NCBI RefSeq assembly: GCF_041807905.1
Contig: NZ_JBGVSA010000018.1
Coordinates: 18,759 to 82,758 of the forward strand
Direction: 5' to 3'
Source of the DNA: JBGVSA01 sp041807905
GTDB taxonomy: Bacteria; Pseudomonadota; Gammaproteobacteria; Burkholderiales; Rhodocyclaceae
DNA: 64,000 bases
Position 1 is the first letter of the stretch. Each line of letters starts with the position of its first letter. The notes under the pieces are model-generated. The model was given only the letters and a program-made list of their open reading frames with translations. It searched no databases and was not told where the DNA came from. Positions 16,377 to 25,510 of this stretch are shown here, in pieces. The position numbers and the translations under genes were made by a program.

Positions 16377-18443
16377 ATGAATAGTACCCAGGCTGAATAT
16401 CCGTCGTTCGATCCGATCCCTTCGTCGCCCCTTTCGGTGCGCAAGCGGGACGGCCGCATCCTGCCCTTTGATCGCAACAAGATCGAGGCCGCCATCGCCC
16501 GGGCCGGCAACGCCACCGGCGAGTTCGACCCGGATCAGGCCGCGGCACTCACCGATACGGTGTGCCGGGTGCTCAACTACCGCTACCACGACGGTGCGCC
16601 GCCCATTGAGCGCATCCAGGACGTGGTGGAACAGACATTGGTGGCGGCGGATTTCTTCCGCACCGCGCGGGCCTACATCGTCTATCGCGAACAGCACGCC
16701 AAGCTGCGCGGCGACACCCGCGCCATGGTCGACGCCATCGGTTCGATTTCGGAATACCTCTCGCAGAGCGACTGGCGCGTGCGTGCCAATGCCAACCAGG
16801 GTTATTCGCTGGGCGGCATGATCCTCAACATCTCGGGCAAGGTGGTGGCCAACTACTGGCTCAACCACATCTACCCGCCCGAGGTCGGTGAAGCGCACAA
16901 GCACGGCGACGTGCACATCCACGATCTGGACATGCTCTCCGGCTACTGTGCCGGCTGGTCGCTGCGCACGCTGCTGCACGAAGGCTTCAACGGCGTGCCG
17001 GGCAAGGTCGAAGCGGCGCCGCCCAAGCATCTGCGCAGCGCCGTCGGGCAGATGGTGAACTTCCTCGGCACGCTGCAGAACGAATGGGCCGGCGCGCAGG
17101 CGTTCAGTTCGTTCGATACCTATCTGGCGCCCTTCGTACGGCGCGACAACATGGACTACGCCAGCGTGCGCCAATGCATGCAGGAGCTGGTCTACAACCT
17201 GAACGTGCCGTCGCGCTGGGGCACGCAGACGCCCTTCACCAACCTGACTTTCGATTGGGTGTGCCCGGAAGACCTGCGCGACCAGGTGCCGTACATCGCG
17301 GGCGAGGAGATGCCGTTCACTTACGGCGAGCTGCAGGCCGAGATGAACCTCGTCAATCGCGCCTTCCTGGAAGTGATGATGACGGGCGACGCCAAGGGGC
17401 GCGCGTTTACGTTCCCGATCCCGACGTACAACATCACGACGGATTTCGACTGGGACCAGCCCAACTGCGAGCTGCTCTTCGAGATGACCGCCAAGTACGG
17501 GCTGCCGTACTTCCAGAATTTCATCAACAGCGAGCTGTCGCCCAACATGGTGCGCTCGATGTGCTGCCGCCTGCAGCTCGATCTGCGCGAACTGCTCAAG
17601 CGCGGCAATGGTCTGTTTGGCTCCGCCGAGCAGACCGGATCGCTGGGCGTGGTGACGATCAACTGCGCGCGACTGGGTTATCTGTATCGCGGGGATGAAC
17701 CGGGCCTGATGGCGCGGCTCGACGAATTGCTGGAGCTGGCCCGCAACAGCCTGGAGATCAAGCGCAAGGTCATCCAGCGTCTGATCGACGACGGACTGTT
17801 CCCCTACACCCGCCGCTACCTCGGCACGCTGCGCAATCACTTCTCGACCATTGGCATCAACGGCGTCAACGAGATGATCCGCAACTTCACGCTGGATGCC
17901 GGCGACATCACCGACGAAGAAGGCCACGCCTTCGCGCTGCGCCTGCTGGAACACGTGCGCGGCCGCATGACCGAATTCCAGGAAGAAACCGGCCACCTGT
18001 ACAACCTCGAAGCCACGCCCGCCGAAGGCACGACGTACCGCTTTGCGCGCGAGGACAAGAAGCGCTGGCCCGATATCATCCAGGCCGGCACGCCCGAGTA
18101 TCCGTACTACACCAATTCGACGCAGTTGCCGGTCGGCTTCACGGCGGACCCGTTCGAGGCGCTGGACCAGCAGGAGGCGCTGCAAAGCAAGTACACCGGC
18201 GGCACCGTGCTGCATCTGTATCTGGGCGAGCGGGTATCCACGTCGAAAGCGTGCAAGGAACTGGTGCGCCGTGCGCTCACGCGATTCCGCGTGCCGTACA
18301 TCACCATCACGCCGACGTTCTCGATCTGCCCGAAGCACGGTTACATCGCCGGCGAACATCCGTTCTGCCCCAAGTGCGACGCCGAACTGCTGGCGAAGAA
18401 GCAGGCCGAACACGATGCAGCCATCGCGAAGGAGACACCATGA
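16377..18443 (+). CDS. nrdD: Anaerobic ribonucleoside-triphosphate reductase, large part (class III)
   Basis: 688 residues: an N-terminal ATP-cone (VRKRDGRILPFDRNKIEAAI), the NRDD catalytic barrel, and a C-terminal zinc site (SICPKHGY ... FCPKCDAEL). It reduces ribonucleoside triphosphates to deoxy forms without oxygen. The glycyl-radical peptide (RVxGY) that ends most NrdD proteins is not in this chain; it is encoded by the next overlapping gene. The radical is installed by NrdG two genes on. The weak point is the start, with only a poor ribosome site before the ATG. Confidence 0.93.
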   Translation: MNSTQAEYPSFDPIPSSPLSVRKRDGRILPFDRNKIEAAIARAGNATGEFDPDQAAALTDTVCRVLNYRYHDGAPPIERIQDVVEQTLVAADFFRTARAYIVYREQHAKLRGDTRAMVDAIGSISEYLSQSDWRVRANANQGYSLGGMILNISGKVVANYWLNHIYPPEVGEAHKHGDVHIHDLDMLSGYCAGWSLRTLLHEGFNGVPGKVEAAPPKHLRSAVGQMVNFLGTLQNEWAGAQAFSSFDTYLAPFVRRDNMDYASVRQCMQELVYNLNVPSRWGTQTPFTNLTFDWVCPEDLRDQVPYIAGEEMPFTYGELQAEMNLVNRAFLEVMMTGDAKGRAFTFPIPTYNITTDFDWDQPNCELLFEMTAKYGLPYFQNFINSELSPNMVRSMCCRLQLDLRELLKRGNGLFGSAEQTGSLGVVTINCARLGYLYRGDEPGLMARLDELLELARNSLEIKRKVIQRLIDDGLFPYTRRYLGTLRNHFSTIGINGVNEMIRNFTLDAGDITDEEGHAFALRLLEHVRGRMTEFQEETGHLYNLEATPAEGTTYRFAREDKKRWPDIIQAGTPEYPYYTNSTQLPVGFTADPFEALDQQEALQSKYTGGTVLHLYLGERVSTSKACKELVRRALTRFRVPYITITPTFSICPKHGYIAGEHPFCPKCDAELLAKKQAEHDAAIAKETP

Positions 18444-18631
18444 TCCACGAAAGCCGCGCGGCCCGGTTCGCGCCGCACCCCGTCCTCAAGGACGAAGAAC
18501 GCCAGCCCTGCGAAATCTGGACGCGCGTGATGGGCTACCACCGTCCGGTGACGTCGTTCAATCGCGGCAAGCAGGGCGAGTTCTACGAACGCCAGTACTT
18601 CAGCGAGACCGGCCGCTGCGGCAAGGCCTGA
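18440..18631 (+). CDS. Separately encoded glycyl-radical peptide of anaerobic ribonucleotide reductase
   Basis: 63 residues. The stretch CEIWTRVMGYHRPVTSFNRG matches the C-terminal glycyl-radical region of NrdD (RVxGY), so Gly32 is the probable radical site. The ATG overlaps the nrdD TGA (ATGA), so translation is coupled in the -1 frame. The upstream zinc site and this loop would have to assemble in trans. Either a natural gene split or a frameshift in this genome could produce this; the clean ATGA and a plausible N-terminus favour a real split. Confidence 0.82.
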   Translation: MIHESRAARFAPHPVLKDEERQPCEIWTRVMGYHRPVTSFNRGKQGEFYERQYFSETGRCGKA

Positions 18632-18643
18632 GGAAGGCAACAG

Positions 18644-19363
18644 ATGGGCGATCACGCACAGCCGTGGCAAAACCGTCTGCGCGTGGCCGGCTTCCAGCCT
18701 TTCTCGACCGTCGACTGGCCGGGCACCATCGCGGCCGTCGTCTTCCTGCAGGGCTGTCCGTGGCGCTGCACGTATTGCCATAACCCGGAACTGCAGGAAC
18801 GCAGCGTACCGCCGTCGATCCACTGGAGCGCGGTGGAAGCAAAGCTCGCCAAGCGCATCGGCTGGCTGGACGGCGTGGTGTTCTCGGGCGGCGAACCCAC
18901 CGTCGACCGCGCACTGCCGGAGGCCATCGCGCGGGTGAAGGAGATGGGCTTTCGCGTGGGGCTGCACACGGGCGGCGCCTACCCGGATCGCCTCGCGCGC
19001 CTGCTCGGCATGCTCGATTGGGTGGGGCTGGATCTGAAGACTTCGCCGGAAGAATACGCGGCACTCACGGGCGCCCCCGGCAGCGGCAACAACGCTTATC
19101 ACAGTGCCACGCTGGTGGCGCGCTCGGGCGTGCCCTACGAATGCCGGCTCACGTATCACCCACAGGTGGTGTCCGATGACACCGCGCGATTGTTGGTGCG
19201 ATGTGCGAAGACCTTGGGTTGCGAGAGGTTCGTGATCCAGGAGTTTCGCCCGACGCCCAACCCTGATGCGGCGGGGTTGACCACTCATGTGTCAATGCCG
19301 GCTGCATTGCTCGAAGAGTTGCGTGGCATCCTGCCTGGGATTGAGTTGCGGACGTCGAGTTAG
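18644..19363 (+). CDS. nrdG: Anaerobic ribonucleotide reductase activating protein NrdG (radical SAM)
   Basis: 239 residues with the radical-SAM cluster motif CPWRCTYC (CxxxCxxC) and a GGEP-type SAM motif (VFSGGEPTVD). It cleaves S-adenosylmethionine to place the glycyl radical on the NrdD partner. It follows the glycyl peptide gene by 12 nt with a GGAAGG ribosome site, completing the operon. Confidence 0.93.
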   Translation: MGDHAQPWQNRLRVAGFQPFSTVDWPGTIAAVVFLQGCPWRCTYCHNPELQERSVPPSIHWSAVEAKLAKRIGWLDGVVFSGGEPTVDRALPEAIARVKEMGFRVGLHTGGAYPDRLARLLGMLDWVGLDLKTSPEEYAALTGAPGSGNNAYHSATLVARSGVPYECRLTYHPQVVSDDTARLLVRCAKTLGCERFVIQEFRPTPNPDAAGLTTHVSMPAALLEELRGILPGIELRTSS

Positions 19364-20484
19364 GACGTTGGCGGAAGCCCTCTTGGCGAGGCTGCGCGGC
19401 GCTCGCCGTTGTTTCGCGTGGGACTCGGCTGCCGGCGTTCGCTGGCGGGAAAAGCGCTTGGTGCCTGGTTGTTCGAGTTGGGTTTCGACTGTTGATTACG
19501 TTGCCCAGGGAGTTCGCTTTTGTCGCCTGTTGCTCGACAGAAACTGTTGTCGCGGTAGGGAGGTAGGGCGGAAGAGCGAAGCGTCATCCGCCATGGGCGA
19601 CCTGCGCGGGCAGCGATAAGAGCCCTTTCTTCCTTGCTGCTTGGTTGTCCTGGCGTGGTCACGGCTGCTTGGGTACGTTGGCCGGGAGTTCGCCCCGGCG
19701 GGCGAGTAACTTTCTTGTCCCCGACAAGAAAGTCACCAAAGAAGCGGCCCCACAGCATCGTCGGCCTGCGGCCGATCCCCTGCGCTGCGCGGTCGAGAAG
19801 GCGGCTGCGGAACTCGCCTCCTGCGTCGGCTCAGACAGTCCTCGCCGACGGCTACGCCGCAACCTTCTCGCCCTGTGCTGCTCGGCGACGCTGAATGGGG
19901 TGCCCACACCACGCAACATGGTTGTTCTGGGGGAAGGCCAAAGCCCCTGTTTCTAAGTGCTTGTGTTTGTGCTGGCGCTCTCGCCAATCAAACGTCGTTG
20001 CCGATCGAACAACGTACCCGTTCGAATAGGCGGATGGCGCTCCACTTTTCCTCTCTACGCACTACTCGCAACATCTGAAACCTCGCTGCGCGTGTCGCAT
20101 GCGCTTTGCGGTACACGCACAACACGTCACGAAGTTACTCGCCCGCCGGGGCGAACTCCCGGCCGTCGGGCATCTACAGTCGGGACTACCTAAGAACGGC
20201 GAGGCACTTAGCAAGAAAAGCTCTGAAGCCACAATCACCAGCCTACTGGAGCGGACAGCAGCCTGAGCAGTCGAGACCACCGCTGATAGACGAAACCCCA
20301 CGCAGGAATACGCGTGCTCAGCAGACGAGCAGACTCCCGGCCAACGCAATTGAGCAGTCGGGACTAAGCTCCAACTACAAAGAACCAAGCGAGAGAGGTT
20401 CTTTCATCCAAGGAAAGCAACGGTAGCTGCTAGAGCGTAAGGGCGTCTCCGCATATCGTACGCCACAAACCCCTTCCCGCTATT
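19364..20484. repeat. 1.1 kb non-coding repeat-rich region
   Basis: No protein gene is credible here. A 31-nt sequence at 19680-19710 recurs exactly, inverted, at 20134-20164, about 420 bp away. Adjoining the left copy is a perfect hairpin. A degenerate third copy of the same block is visible near 19497-19520, and short blocks with AGTCGGGACTA recur at 20180-20190 and 20355-20370. The sequence AAGAAAGTCACCAAAGAAG next to the hairpin resembles a dispersed intergenic repeat common in many proteobacterial genomes. Confidence 0.75.
19709..19733. repeat. Perfect 11-bp hairpin within the repeat region
   Basis: ACTTTCTTGTC, CCC loop, GACAAGAAAGT. It is followed by CACCAAAGAAG. It has REP-like character; no U-tract marks it as a terminator on either strand. 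Confidence 0.8.
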
Positions 20485-21057
20485 TCACGCGCCACCATCG
20501 ATGCGATCAAAAATCGCCTCAATGCGCGCCCGCACCATCGGCCACAACGACGGAAACACCTCCGCCACCGGCTGATTCATCGCCAAGACGCGATCGCGCG
20601 AAACGCCATGCCGACGCCATACATCGCCATCGTTGGCGATATTGAGCAACACCGGCATGAGGCGGTCGATGGCATACGCATAGCGCGCCTCGGGCGTGAC
20701 TGCGTCGGTGAATTCGTGCCACAGCGCCTTCATCTCGGCAGCGGCGTCGGCCGGCAGACCGGTCAGCAACCGATCGAGCGCCAGCGCCTCGGATTGCGAT
20801 GCGTCGGCCCGTGCCGCGTCGTACAGGAACGTGTCGCCGCATTCGATCTCCGGCACGTCATGCAGGAGGAGCATGCGCGAGGCGCGGTGGGCGTCGACGG
20901 GGAAAGCGCAGGCTTCGCGCAACACCAGCGCCATCGTCGCCGCGTGCCAGCTATGTTCGGCGGTGTTTTCGAAACGCGCCCCGCCGGCCACGCTGTTGCG
21001 ACGATCGACGCTCTTGAGCCGATCGAGCGTCAGGACAAAGTCGAGCAGCGCGCTCAC
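20485..21057 (-). CDS. HD-domain nucleotidase (YfbR-like)
   Basis: 190 residues from a GTG that overlaps the pgpA stop (ATGTGAGC). The HD-family metal ligands are visible: TAEHSWHAA, LLHDVPEIECGD and a later Asp (YAIDRLMP). This group includes 5'-deoxynucleotidases; the exact substrate is unknown. The frame stays open further upstream but that part lies antisense-free inside pgpA in another frame and shows no family features. It is the last gene of the rib-nusB-thiL-pgpA operon. Confidence 0.82.
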   Translation of the reverse strand: MSALLDFVLTLDRLKSVDRRNSVAGGARFENTAEHSWHAATMALVLREACAFPVDAHRASRMLLLHDVPEIECGDTFLYDAARADASQSEALALDRLLTGLPADAAAEMKALWHEFTDAVTPEARYAYAIDRLMPVLLNIANDGDVWRRHGVSRDRVLAMNQPVAEVFPSLWPMVRARIEAIFDRIDGGA

Positions 21058-21560
21058 ATCAGCACCCGCCACGCGATGGCCAGGACGACCAGCGAATAAC
21101 CGGCGGCGAGCAGATCGTCGAGCATGACGCCCATGCCGTTCTTGAAGCGTGCGTCGGCCTGCCGGATCGGCCAGGGCTTGACGATGTCGAAGAAGCGGAA
21201 CACCACCACGCCTGCGAATTGCCACAGCCAGGTCGCGGGCACCAGCCACAACACCAACCACACGGCGACGAATTCGTCCCACACGATGGCCCCGTGGTCG
21301 ACCACGCCCAGCGCGCGCCCGGTGCGGTCGCAGATCAACCCGCCAGCGAAGAAACACACGGCGAGGAAGATCGCGAAGGAAAGATCGGTGAAGCGCGGCG
21401 CGATCAGGCAGAACACGCCCCAGGCGACGAAGGATGCGATCGTGCCGGGCGCGACGGGCGACAGACCGCTGCCCAGGCCGAGCGCGAGGAAATGCGCCGG
21501 GTGCGAGAGCGCCAGCCGCACGGTGGGCCGCACGGCGCCGGTTTTTGTAGTGAAGGCCAT
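21054..21560 (-). CDS. pgpA: Phosphatidylglycerophosphatase A
   Basis: 168 residues, PgpA family: GLGSGLSPVAPGTIASF near the N-terminus, several membrane helices, DHGAIVWDEFVAVWL, and FRFFDIVKPWPIRQAD. It removes the phosphate from phosphatidylglycerophosphate at the inner membrane. It starts 4 nt after thiL ends, the usual neighbour. Confidence 0.95.
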   Translation of the reverse strand: MAFTTKTGAVRPTVRLALSHPAHFLALGLGSGLSPVAPGTIASFVAWGVFCLIAPRFTDLSFAIFLAVCFFAGGLICDRTGRALGVVDHGAIVWDEFVAVWLVLWLVPATWLWQFAGVVVFRFFDIVKPWPIRQADARFKNGMGVMLDDLLAAGYSLVVLAIAWRVLM

Positions 21561-21564
21561 GGTG

Positions 21565-22524
21565 TCAGGAGAAGTGGTCGAAGCCGCGCGTGTTCATCGG
21601 CAGGCGAGAGCCATCGTCCAGCAGCAGTTCGATGTGGGGCGAGCCGGCTTCGATGGCGCCGATGCGTGCCAGCGGCAGTGCGAGGCGCAGGGACAAGGCT
21701 TCGACTTCGGCGCGACGATGGGCGGGCGCAGTAAAGAGTAGTTCGTAATCGTCGCCGCCGGCGAGGAACGTTCGTCGCGCCAGCAATGCGTCGCCACACG
21801 CCGCGATGAGCGGTTGCAGCGGCCATTCGACATCGGACAGCACGGCGGCGACGTTCGAGCGCTCGAGAATGTGCATGAGGTCGCCGCACAGACCGTCGGA
21901 AACGTCCAACGCCGCCGTCGCCAGCCCGCGCAGTCCCACGCCCAGCGCCACGCGCGGCGTGGGCTTGTGCAACGCGCCGACACAGCGCTCGCGCCAGTCG
22001 TCGGCCAGCGGCAGATCGTCGCGCAGGGCGCGCAGCCCGAGTGCGGCGAGGCCCGGCACCCCGGAGACCCATATGTCGTCGCCGGCCCGCGCGCCGGAGC
22101 GCACGATCGCTTGCCCGTGCGGGACTTCGCCGATGATCGTGGGGCACAGGTTGAGCGGGCCGCGCGTAGTGTCGCCGCCAACCCAGTCGACGCCGAAGCC
22201 GGCGCAGCATCCGTGAAACCCGCTGGCCATGGCGGCGACCCATTCGTCGCGCAGGTGCGGCAGCGACAGCGCCAGCAGCATCCAGCGCGGCTCGGCGCCC
22301 ATCGCAGCCATGTCGGAGATATTCACCGCGGCGGCTTTCCAGCCGAGCAGTTCGGGCGCGACGTCGGCGAAGAAGTGCGTGCCCGACACGAGCATGTCGG
22401 TCGACACCACCATCTGCATGCCGGCGCGCGGCGTGAACAGCGCTCCGTCGTCACCCACGCCCAGATCGGTATGCGTGACGCTGCGCGTGAAGCGCCGCCG
22501 GATCAGATCGAATTCGCCGGGCAT
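21565..22524 (-). CDS. thiL: Thiamine-monophosphate kinase
   Basis: 319 residues. The N-terminal GEFDLIRRRF and GVGDDGALF (metal/ATP-binding Asp pair), STDMLVSGTHF, and VNISDMAAMGAEPRW are ThiL/PurM-fold hallmarks. It phosphorylates thiamine phosphate to thiamine diphosphate. It lies between nusB and pgpA as in many proteobacteria. Confidence 0.95.
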   Translation of the reverse strand: MPGEFDLIRRRFTRSVTHTDLGVGDDGALFTPRAGMQMVVSTDMLVSGTHFFADVAPELLGWKAAAVNISDMAAMGAEPRWMLLALSLPHLRDEWVAAMASGFHGCCAGFGVDWVGGDTTRGPLNLCPTIIGEVPHGQAIVRSGARAGDDIWVSGVPGLAALGLRALRDDLPLADDWRERCVGALHKPTPRVALGVGLRGLATAALDVSDGLCGDLMHILERSNVAAVLSDVEWPLQPLIAACGDALLARRTFLAGGDDYELLFTAPAHRRAEVEALSLRLALPLARIGAIEAGSPHIELLLDDGSRLPMNTRGFDHFS

Positions 22525-22533
22525 GAAGGCGGC

Positions 22534-23007
22534 TTATCGGCCCCGCTGCTTGGCTGCGTGTTCGACTTCGACGCGGCGCAGCTTGGCCGCGAGCTTGTCG
22601 AGCACGCCGTTGACGAAGCGATGGCCGTCGGTGCCGCCAAATTCCTTGGCCAGTTCGATCGCTTCGTTCATGACGACGCGATACGGCGTCTCCAGGCGAT
22701 GGGCGAACTCGTAGGTGGCCAGCAGCAGTATGGCGCGCTCGATCGGCGAGATTTCGTCGATCGGCCGGTCAAGGAAAGGCAGGAACTCCGCCTCCAGCGC
22801 TTCGGCGTCGTCGGACGCGCCACGCAGCAGCGTGATGAGCAGCGGACGATCGGCGCGCGCCCAGTCGTCGGATTCGGCGGCGAGGTGGTCTTCGATCACC
22901 GGCACCGAGTTGCCGCTCATGCGCCATTGGTAGAGGCCCTGCATCGCCAGTTCGCGCGCGATGCGGCGCGAGGACTTCTTGTTGTCCTTGTGAGTGGTGT
23001 CGTTCAT
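22534..23007 (-). CDS. nusB: Transcription antitermination protein NusB
   Basis: 157 residues from the ATG that overlaps the ribH stop (ATGA). All-helical RNA-binding factor: RRIARELAMQGLYQW, ISPIERAILLLATYEF, VVMNEAIELAKEFGGTDGHRFVNGVLDKLA. It acts with NusE in rRNA antitermination. Confidence 0.95.
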   Translation of the reverse strand: MNDTTHKDNKKSSRRIARELAMQGLYQWRMSGNSVPVIEDHLAAESDDWARADRPLLITLLRGASDDAEALEAEFLPFLDRPIDEISPIERAILLLATYEFAHRLETPYRVVMNEAIELAKEFGGTDGHRFVNGVLDKLAAKLRRVEVEHAAKQRGR

Positions 23008-23477
23008 CAGCGCAGTACCTTGAGCAGGTTGGCCATCTCGATGGCACAGGCGGCGCATTCGCGCCCTTTGACGTTCATGCGCGCGAGGGCCTGGTCGTCG
23101 TCTTCGGTGGTGAGCACACCGTTGGCCAGCGGCACGCCGGTATCGAGTTGCACGCGGGTGATGCCGGCGGCCATTTCGTTGGAGACGATTTCAAAGTGGT
23201 ACGTCTCGCCCCGGATGACGGCGCCGAGCGCGACCAGCGCGTCGTACTTGCCGCTCCTGGCCATGGCTTGCAGTACCAAGGGGATTTCCAGCGCGCCCGG
23301 CACGGTGGCAATGCGGATGTCGCCATCGACCACGCCGCGCTCGGCCAGTTCGGCCACGGCCCCCGACAGCAGGCCTTCGCCGATGTTGCTGTTGAAGCGC
23401 GCGACGACGATGCCGATACGCAGGCCGGCGCCGTTCAGGTCGGGTTCGAATTCGGCGATGTTTGCAAAGTGGCTCAT
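23007..23477 (-). CDS. ribH: 6,7-dimethyl-8-ribityllumazine synthase
   Basis: 156 residues: IVVARFNSNI, VPGALEIPLVLQ, LGAVIRGETYHFEIVSNE, and GVLTTEDDDQALAR. It condenses dihydroxybutanone phosphate with the pyrimidine intermediate, the penultimate riboflavin step. It is coupled to nusB by stop/start overlap. Confidence 0.96.
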   Translation of the reverse strand: MSHFANIAEFEPDLNGAGLRIGIVVARFNSNIGEGLLSGAVAELAERGVVDGDIRIATVPGALEIPLVLQAMARSGKYDALVALGAVIRGETYHFEIVSNEMAAGITRVQLDTGVPLANGVLTTEDDDQALARMNVKGRECAACAIEMANLLKVLR

Positions 23478-23503
23478 GTTTGTTCAGTTCTTCGAATCGA
23501 GGG

Positions 23504-24613
23504 TCATTCGTTGTCGGGGGCGTCGTAGCCGGTCACTTCCAGCCCGAAGCCCGTCATGCTCGGCATGCGGCGCGGCGTGGACAGCACGCGCATCTTGCCG
23601 ACGCCGAGGTTGCGCAGGATCTGTGCGCCGATACCGAAGATGCGCGGATCCCACTTTTTGGCGGGGCGCTCCGGATCGGTCTCGACGCCGAGCGAGGCGA
23701 GGATTTCGTTGGCCGCTTCGGGCCGGCGCAACAGCACGATCGCGCCGTTGCCATGCGCGGCGATGCGGCGCAGCGATTCGTTGATGCTGAAGGTGTGGCG
23801 GCCAGCGTCCGGGTCGAGGAAATCGAGCACCGAGACCGGCTCGTGCACCCGCACCAAGGCTTCGGATTCGGGTCGGATGTCGCCGCGCGACAGCGCCAGG
23901 TGGATTTCGCCCGAACTGCGGTCGGCGAATGCGCTAAGCGTGAAGTCGCCGTGCGCGGTCGCCACGGTCTTTTCGGCGACGCGCTCGACCAGCGATTCGG
24001 ACGCGCTGCGGTAGTGGATGAGGTCGCGGATGGCGCCGATCTTGAGGCCGTGCAGCTTGGCGAACTCCACCAGGTCCGGCAGGCGCGCCATGGTGCCGTC
24101 TTCCTTGAGGATTTCGCAGATCACGGCAGCGGGCTCCAGGCCGGCCAGGCGCGCGAGATCGCAGCCTGCTTCGGTGTGGCCGGCGCGCACCAGCACACCG
24201 CCCGGCTTGGCGGTGATCGGGAAGATGTGGCCCGGCTGCACGATGTCGGCGGGGCGCGCGCCGCGGGCAACGGCAGCTTTAACGGTACGCGCGCGGTCCT
24301 GTGCGGAGATGCCGGTGGTCACGCCCTCGGCGGCTTCGATGGATACCGTGAAGGCCGTCGAGAACGGGCTACGGTTGTCGCGCGCCATCTGCACGAGGCC
24401 GAGCTGGCGGCAGCGCTCTTCGGTGAGCGTCAGGCAGACGAGGCCGCGACAGTGCGTGACCATGAAGTTGATCATCTCGGGCGTGATGTGGTCGGCGGCC
24501 ACCACCACGTCGCCTTCGTTTTCGCGATCCTCGTCGTCGATCAGGATGACCATGCGCCCGGCACGGATGTCCTCGACGATTTCGTGGATGGGGGCGAGTG
24601 TGCAAGCGCTCAT
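23504..24613 (-). CDS. ribB: 3,4-dihydroxy-2-butanone-4-phosphate synthase with a degenerate GTP cyclohydrolase II domain
   Basis: 369 residues from the ATG that overlaps the ribE stop. Residues 1-205 are a full RibB domain (DDEDRENEGDVVVAAD, RARTVKAAV, GHIFPITAKPGGVLVRAGHTEAG). The C-terminal half has the RibA fold, but the zinc-binding region (SECLTGD ... CDCG in RibA) is replaced by HEPVSVLDFLDPDAG with no cysteines. GTP cyclohydrolase II activity is therefore unlikely and a separate ribA is expected elsewhere. Such RibB/RibA-like fusions are known in betaproteobacteria. Confidence 0.93.
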   Translation of the reverse strand: MSACTLAPIHEIVEDIRAGRMVILIDDEDRENEGDVVVAADHITPEMINFMVTHCRGLVCLTLTEERCRQLGLVQMARDNRSPFSTAFTVSIEAAEGVTTGISAQDRARTVKAAVARGARPADIVQPGHIFPITAKPGGVLVRAGHTEAGCDLARLAGLEPAAVICEILKEDGTMARLPDLVEFAKLHGLKIGAIRDLIHYRSASESLVERVAEKTVATAHGDFTLSAFADRSSGEIHLALSRGDIRPESEALVRVHEPVSVLDFLDPDAGRHTFSINESLRRIAAHGNGAIVLLRRPEAANEILASLGVETDPERPAKKWDPRIFGIGAQILRNLGVGKMRVLSTPRRMPSMTGFGLEVTGYDAPDNE

Positions 24614-25224
24614 CGAGCGGACTCCTCTTGTGATTCTCTCTGCCATTCGAGCATGCGCTCGACATGGCGGGCGATCAGATCGACCTCCAGGTTGACGCGC
24701 GCACCGGCCACCAGATGCTTGAGCGTGGTGACGGCGACGGTATGCGGAATGAGGTTGATTGAAAAATCGGAACCCCGTACCCAATTGACGGTCAAGCTCA
24801 CGCCGTTGACGGTGATCGACCCTTTGCGCGCGATGTACGGAGCCAGCTCGCGCGGCGCGCGGATGACGAGTTCGTGACTCTCGGCCACCGGCGTGAAGGA
24901 CAGGACTTCACCCGTGCCGTCGACATGCCCGCTGACCAGGTGCCCGCCCAGGCGGTCGGCCAGGCGCAGCGCTTTTTCGAGGTTGATCTCGCCAGGGGCA
25001 GTCAGGCCGACGGTGCACGCGAGCGTCTCGTGCGAGACGTCGAAGCTGAGTCGGGCGCCGTCGATGGACACGACCGTCAGGCACACGCCGTTGCAGGCGA
25101 CGGAGTCGCCCAGGGCGACATCGGCCAGATCCCAGGCGCCAGTGTCGACGGTCAGATGGACGCCGTCCTGCAGGGGCGAGACCGTTTCAATGCGACCGAC
25201 GGTCGCGACGATTCCGGAAAACAT
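24610..25224 (-). CDS. ribE: Riboflavin synthase alpha chain
   Basis: 204 residues beginning MFSGIVATVG, the normal family start (four upstream codons are dispensable). It has two lumazine-binding repeats; each has the GDSVACNGVCLTV / KGSITVNGVSLTV pattern. It dismutates two lumazines to riboflavin. It is the first gene visible in the leftward rib operon; ribD is not next to it, and no FMN riboswitch was seen upstream. Confidence 0.96.
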   Translation of the reverse strand: MFSGIVATVGRIETVSPLQDGVHLTVDTGAWDLADVALGDSVACNGVCLTVVSIDGARLSFDVSHETLACTVGLTAPGEINLEKALRLADRLGGHLVSGHVDGTGEVLSFTPVAESHELVIRAPRELAPYIARKGSITVNGVSLTVNWVRGSDFSINLIPHTVAVTTLKHLVAGARVNLEVDLIARHVERMLEWQRESQEESAR

Positions 25225-25510
25225 GTGGAGAGTCAAATGCTTGGAATGAGGGGGAAACCGGGTGATTTTACGACAAAGCGGCTCGCCCTGCCCTTGGGCC
25301 TGTTCTCGCGCCCATTGCGGGCCGCGTCATCGACATCCGGCGCGGCCAGGCGCGCGGGAATCAGTCTTGCGCGCCTTGCATCGGGCACGAACCGTCGCGC
25401 GCACGCCCGTTGCGGGTCTGGCAACAGCCCCCTGCGAGGGGTCGCCCGGCGGCATGGTGTAACATCGCAAACCCGACGCATCGTTGTCGACATCCGCACG
25501 AGGTAGGCTC

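Noticed and set aside
16359..18413. 684-codon open frame antisense to nrdD
   Set aside because: A high-G+C shadow of nrdD; no family features and Arg/His-rich composition.
25225..25510. FMN riboswitch upstream of ribE
   Set aside because: No RFN core elements are visible in the spacer.
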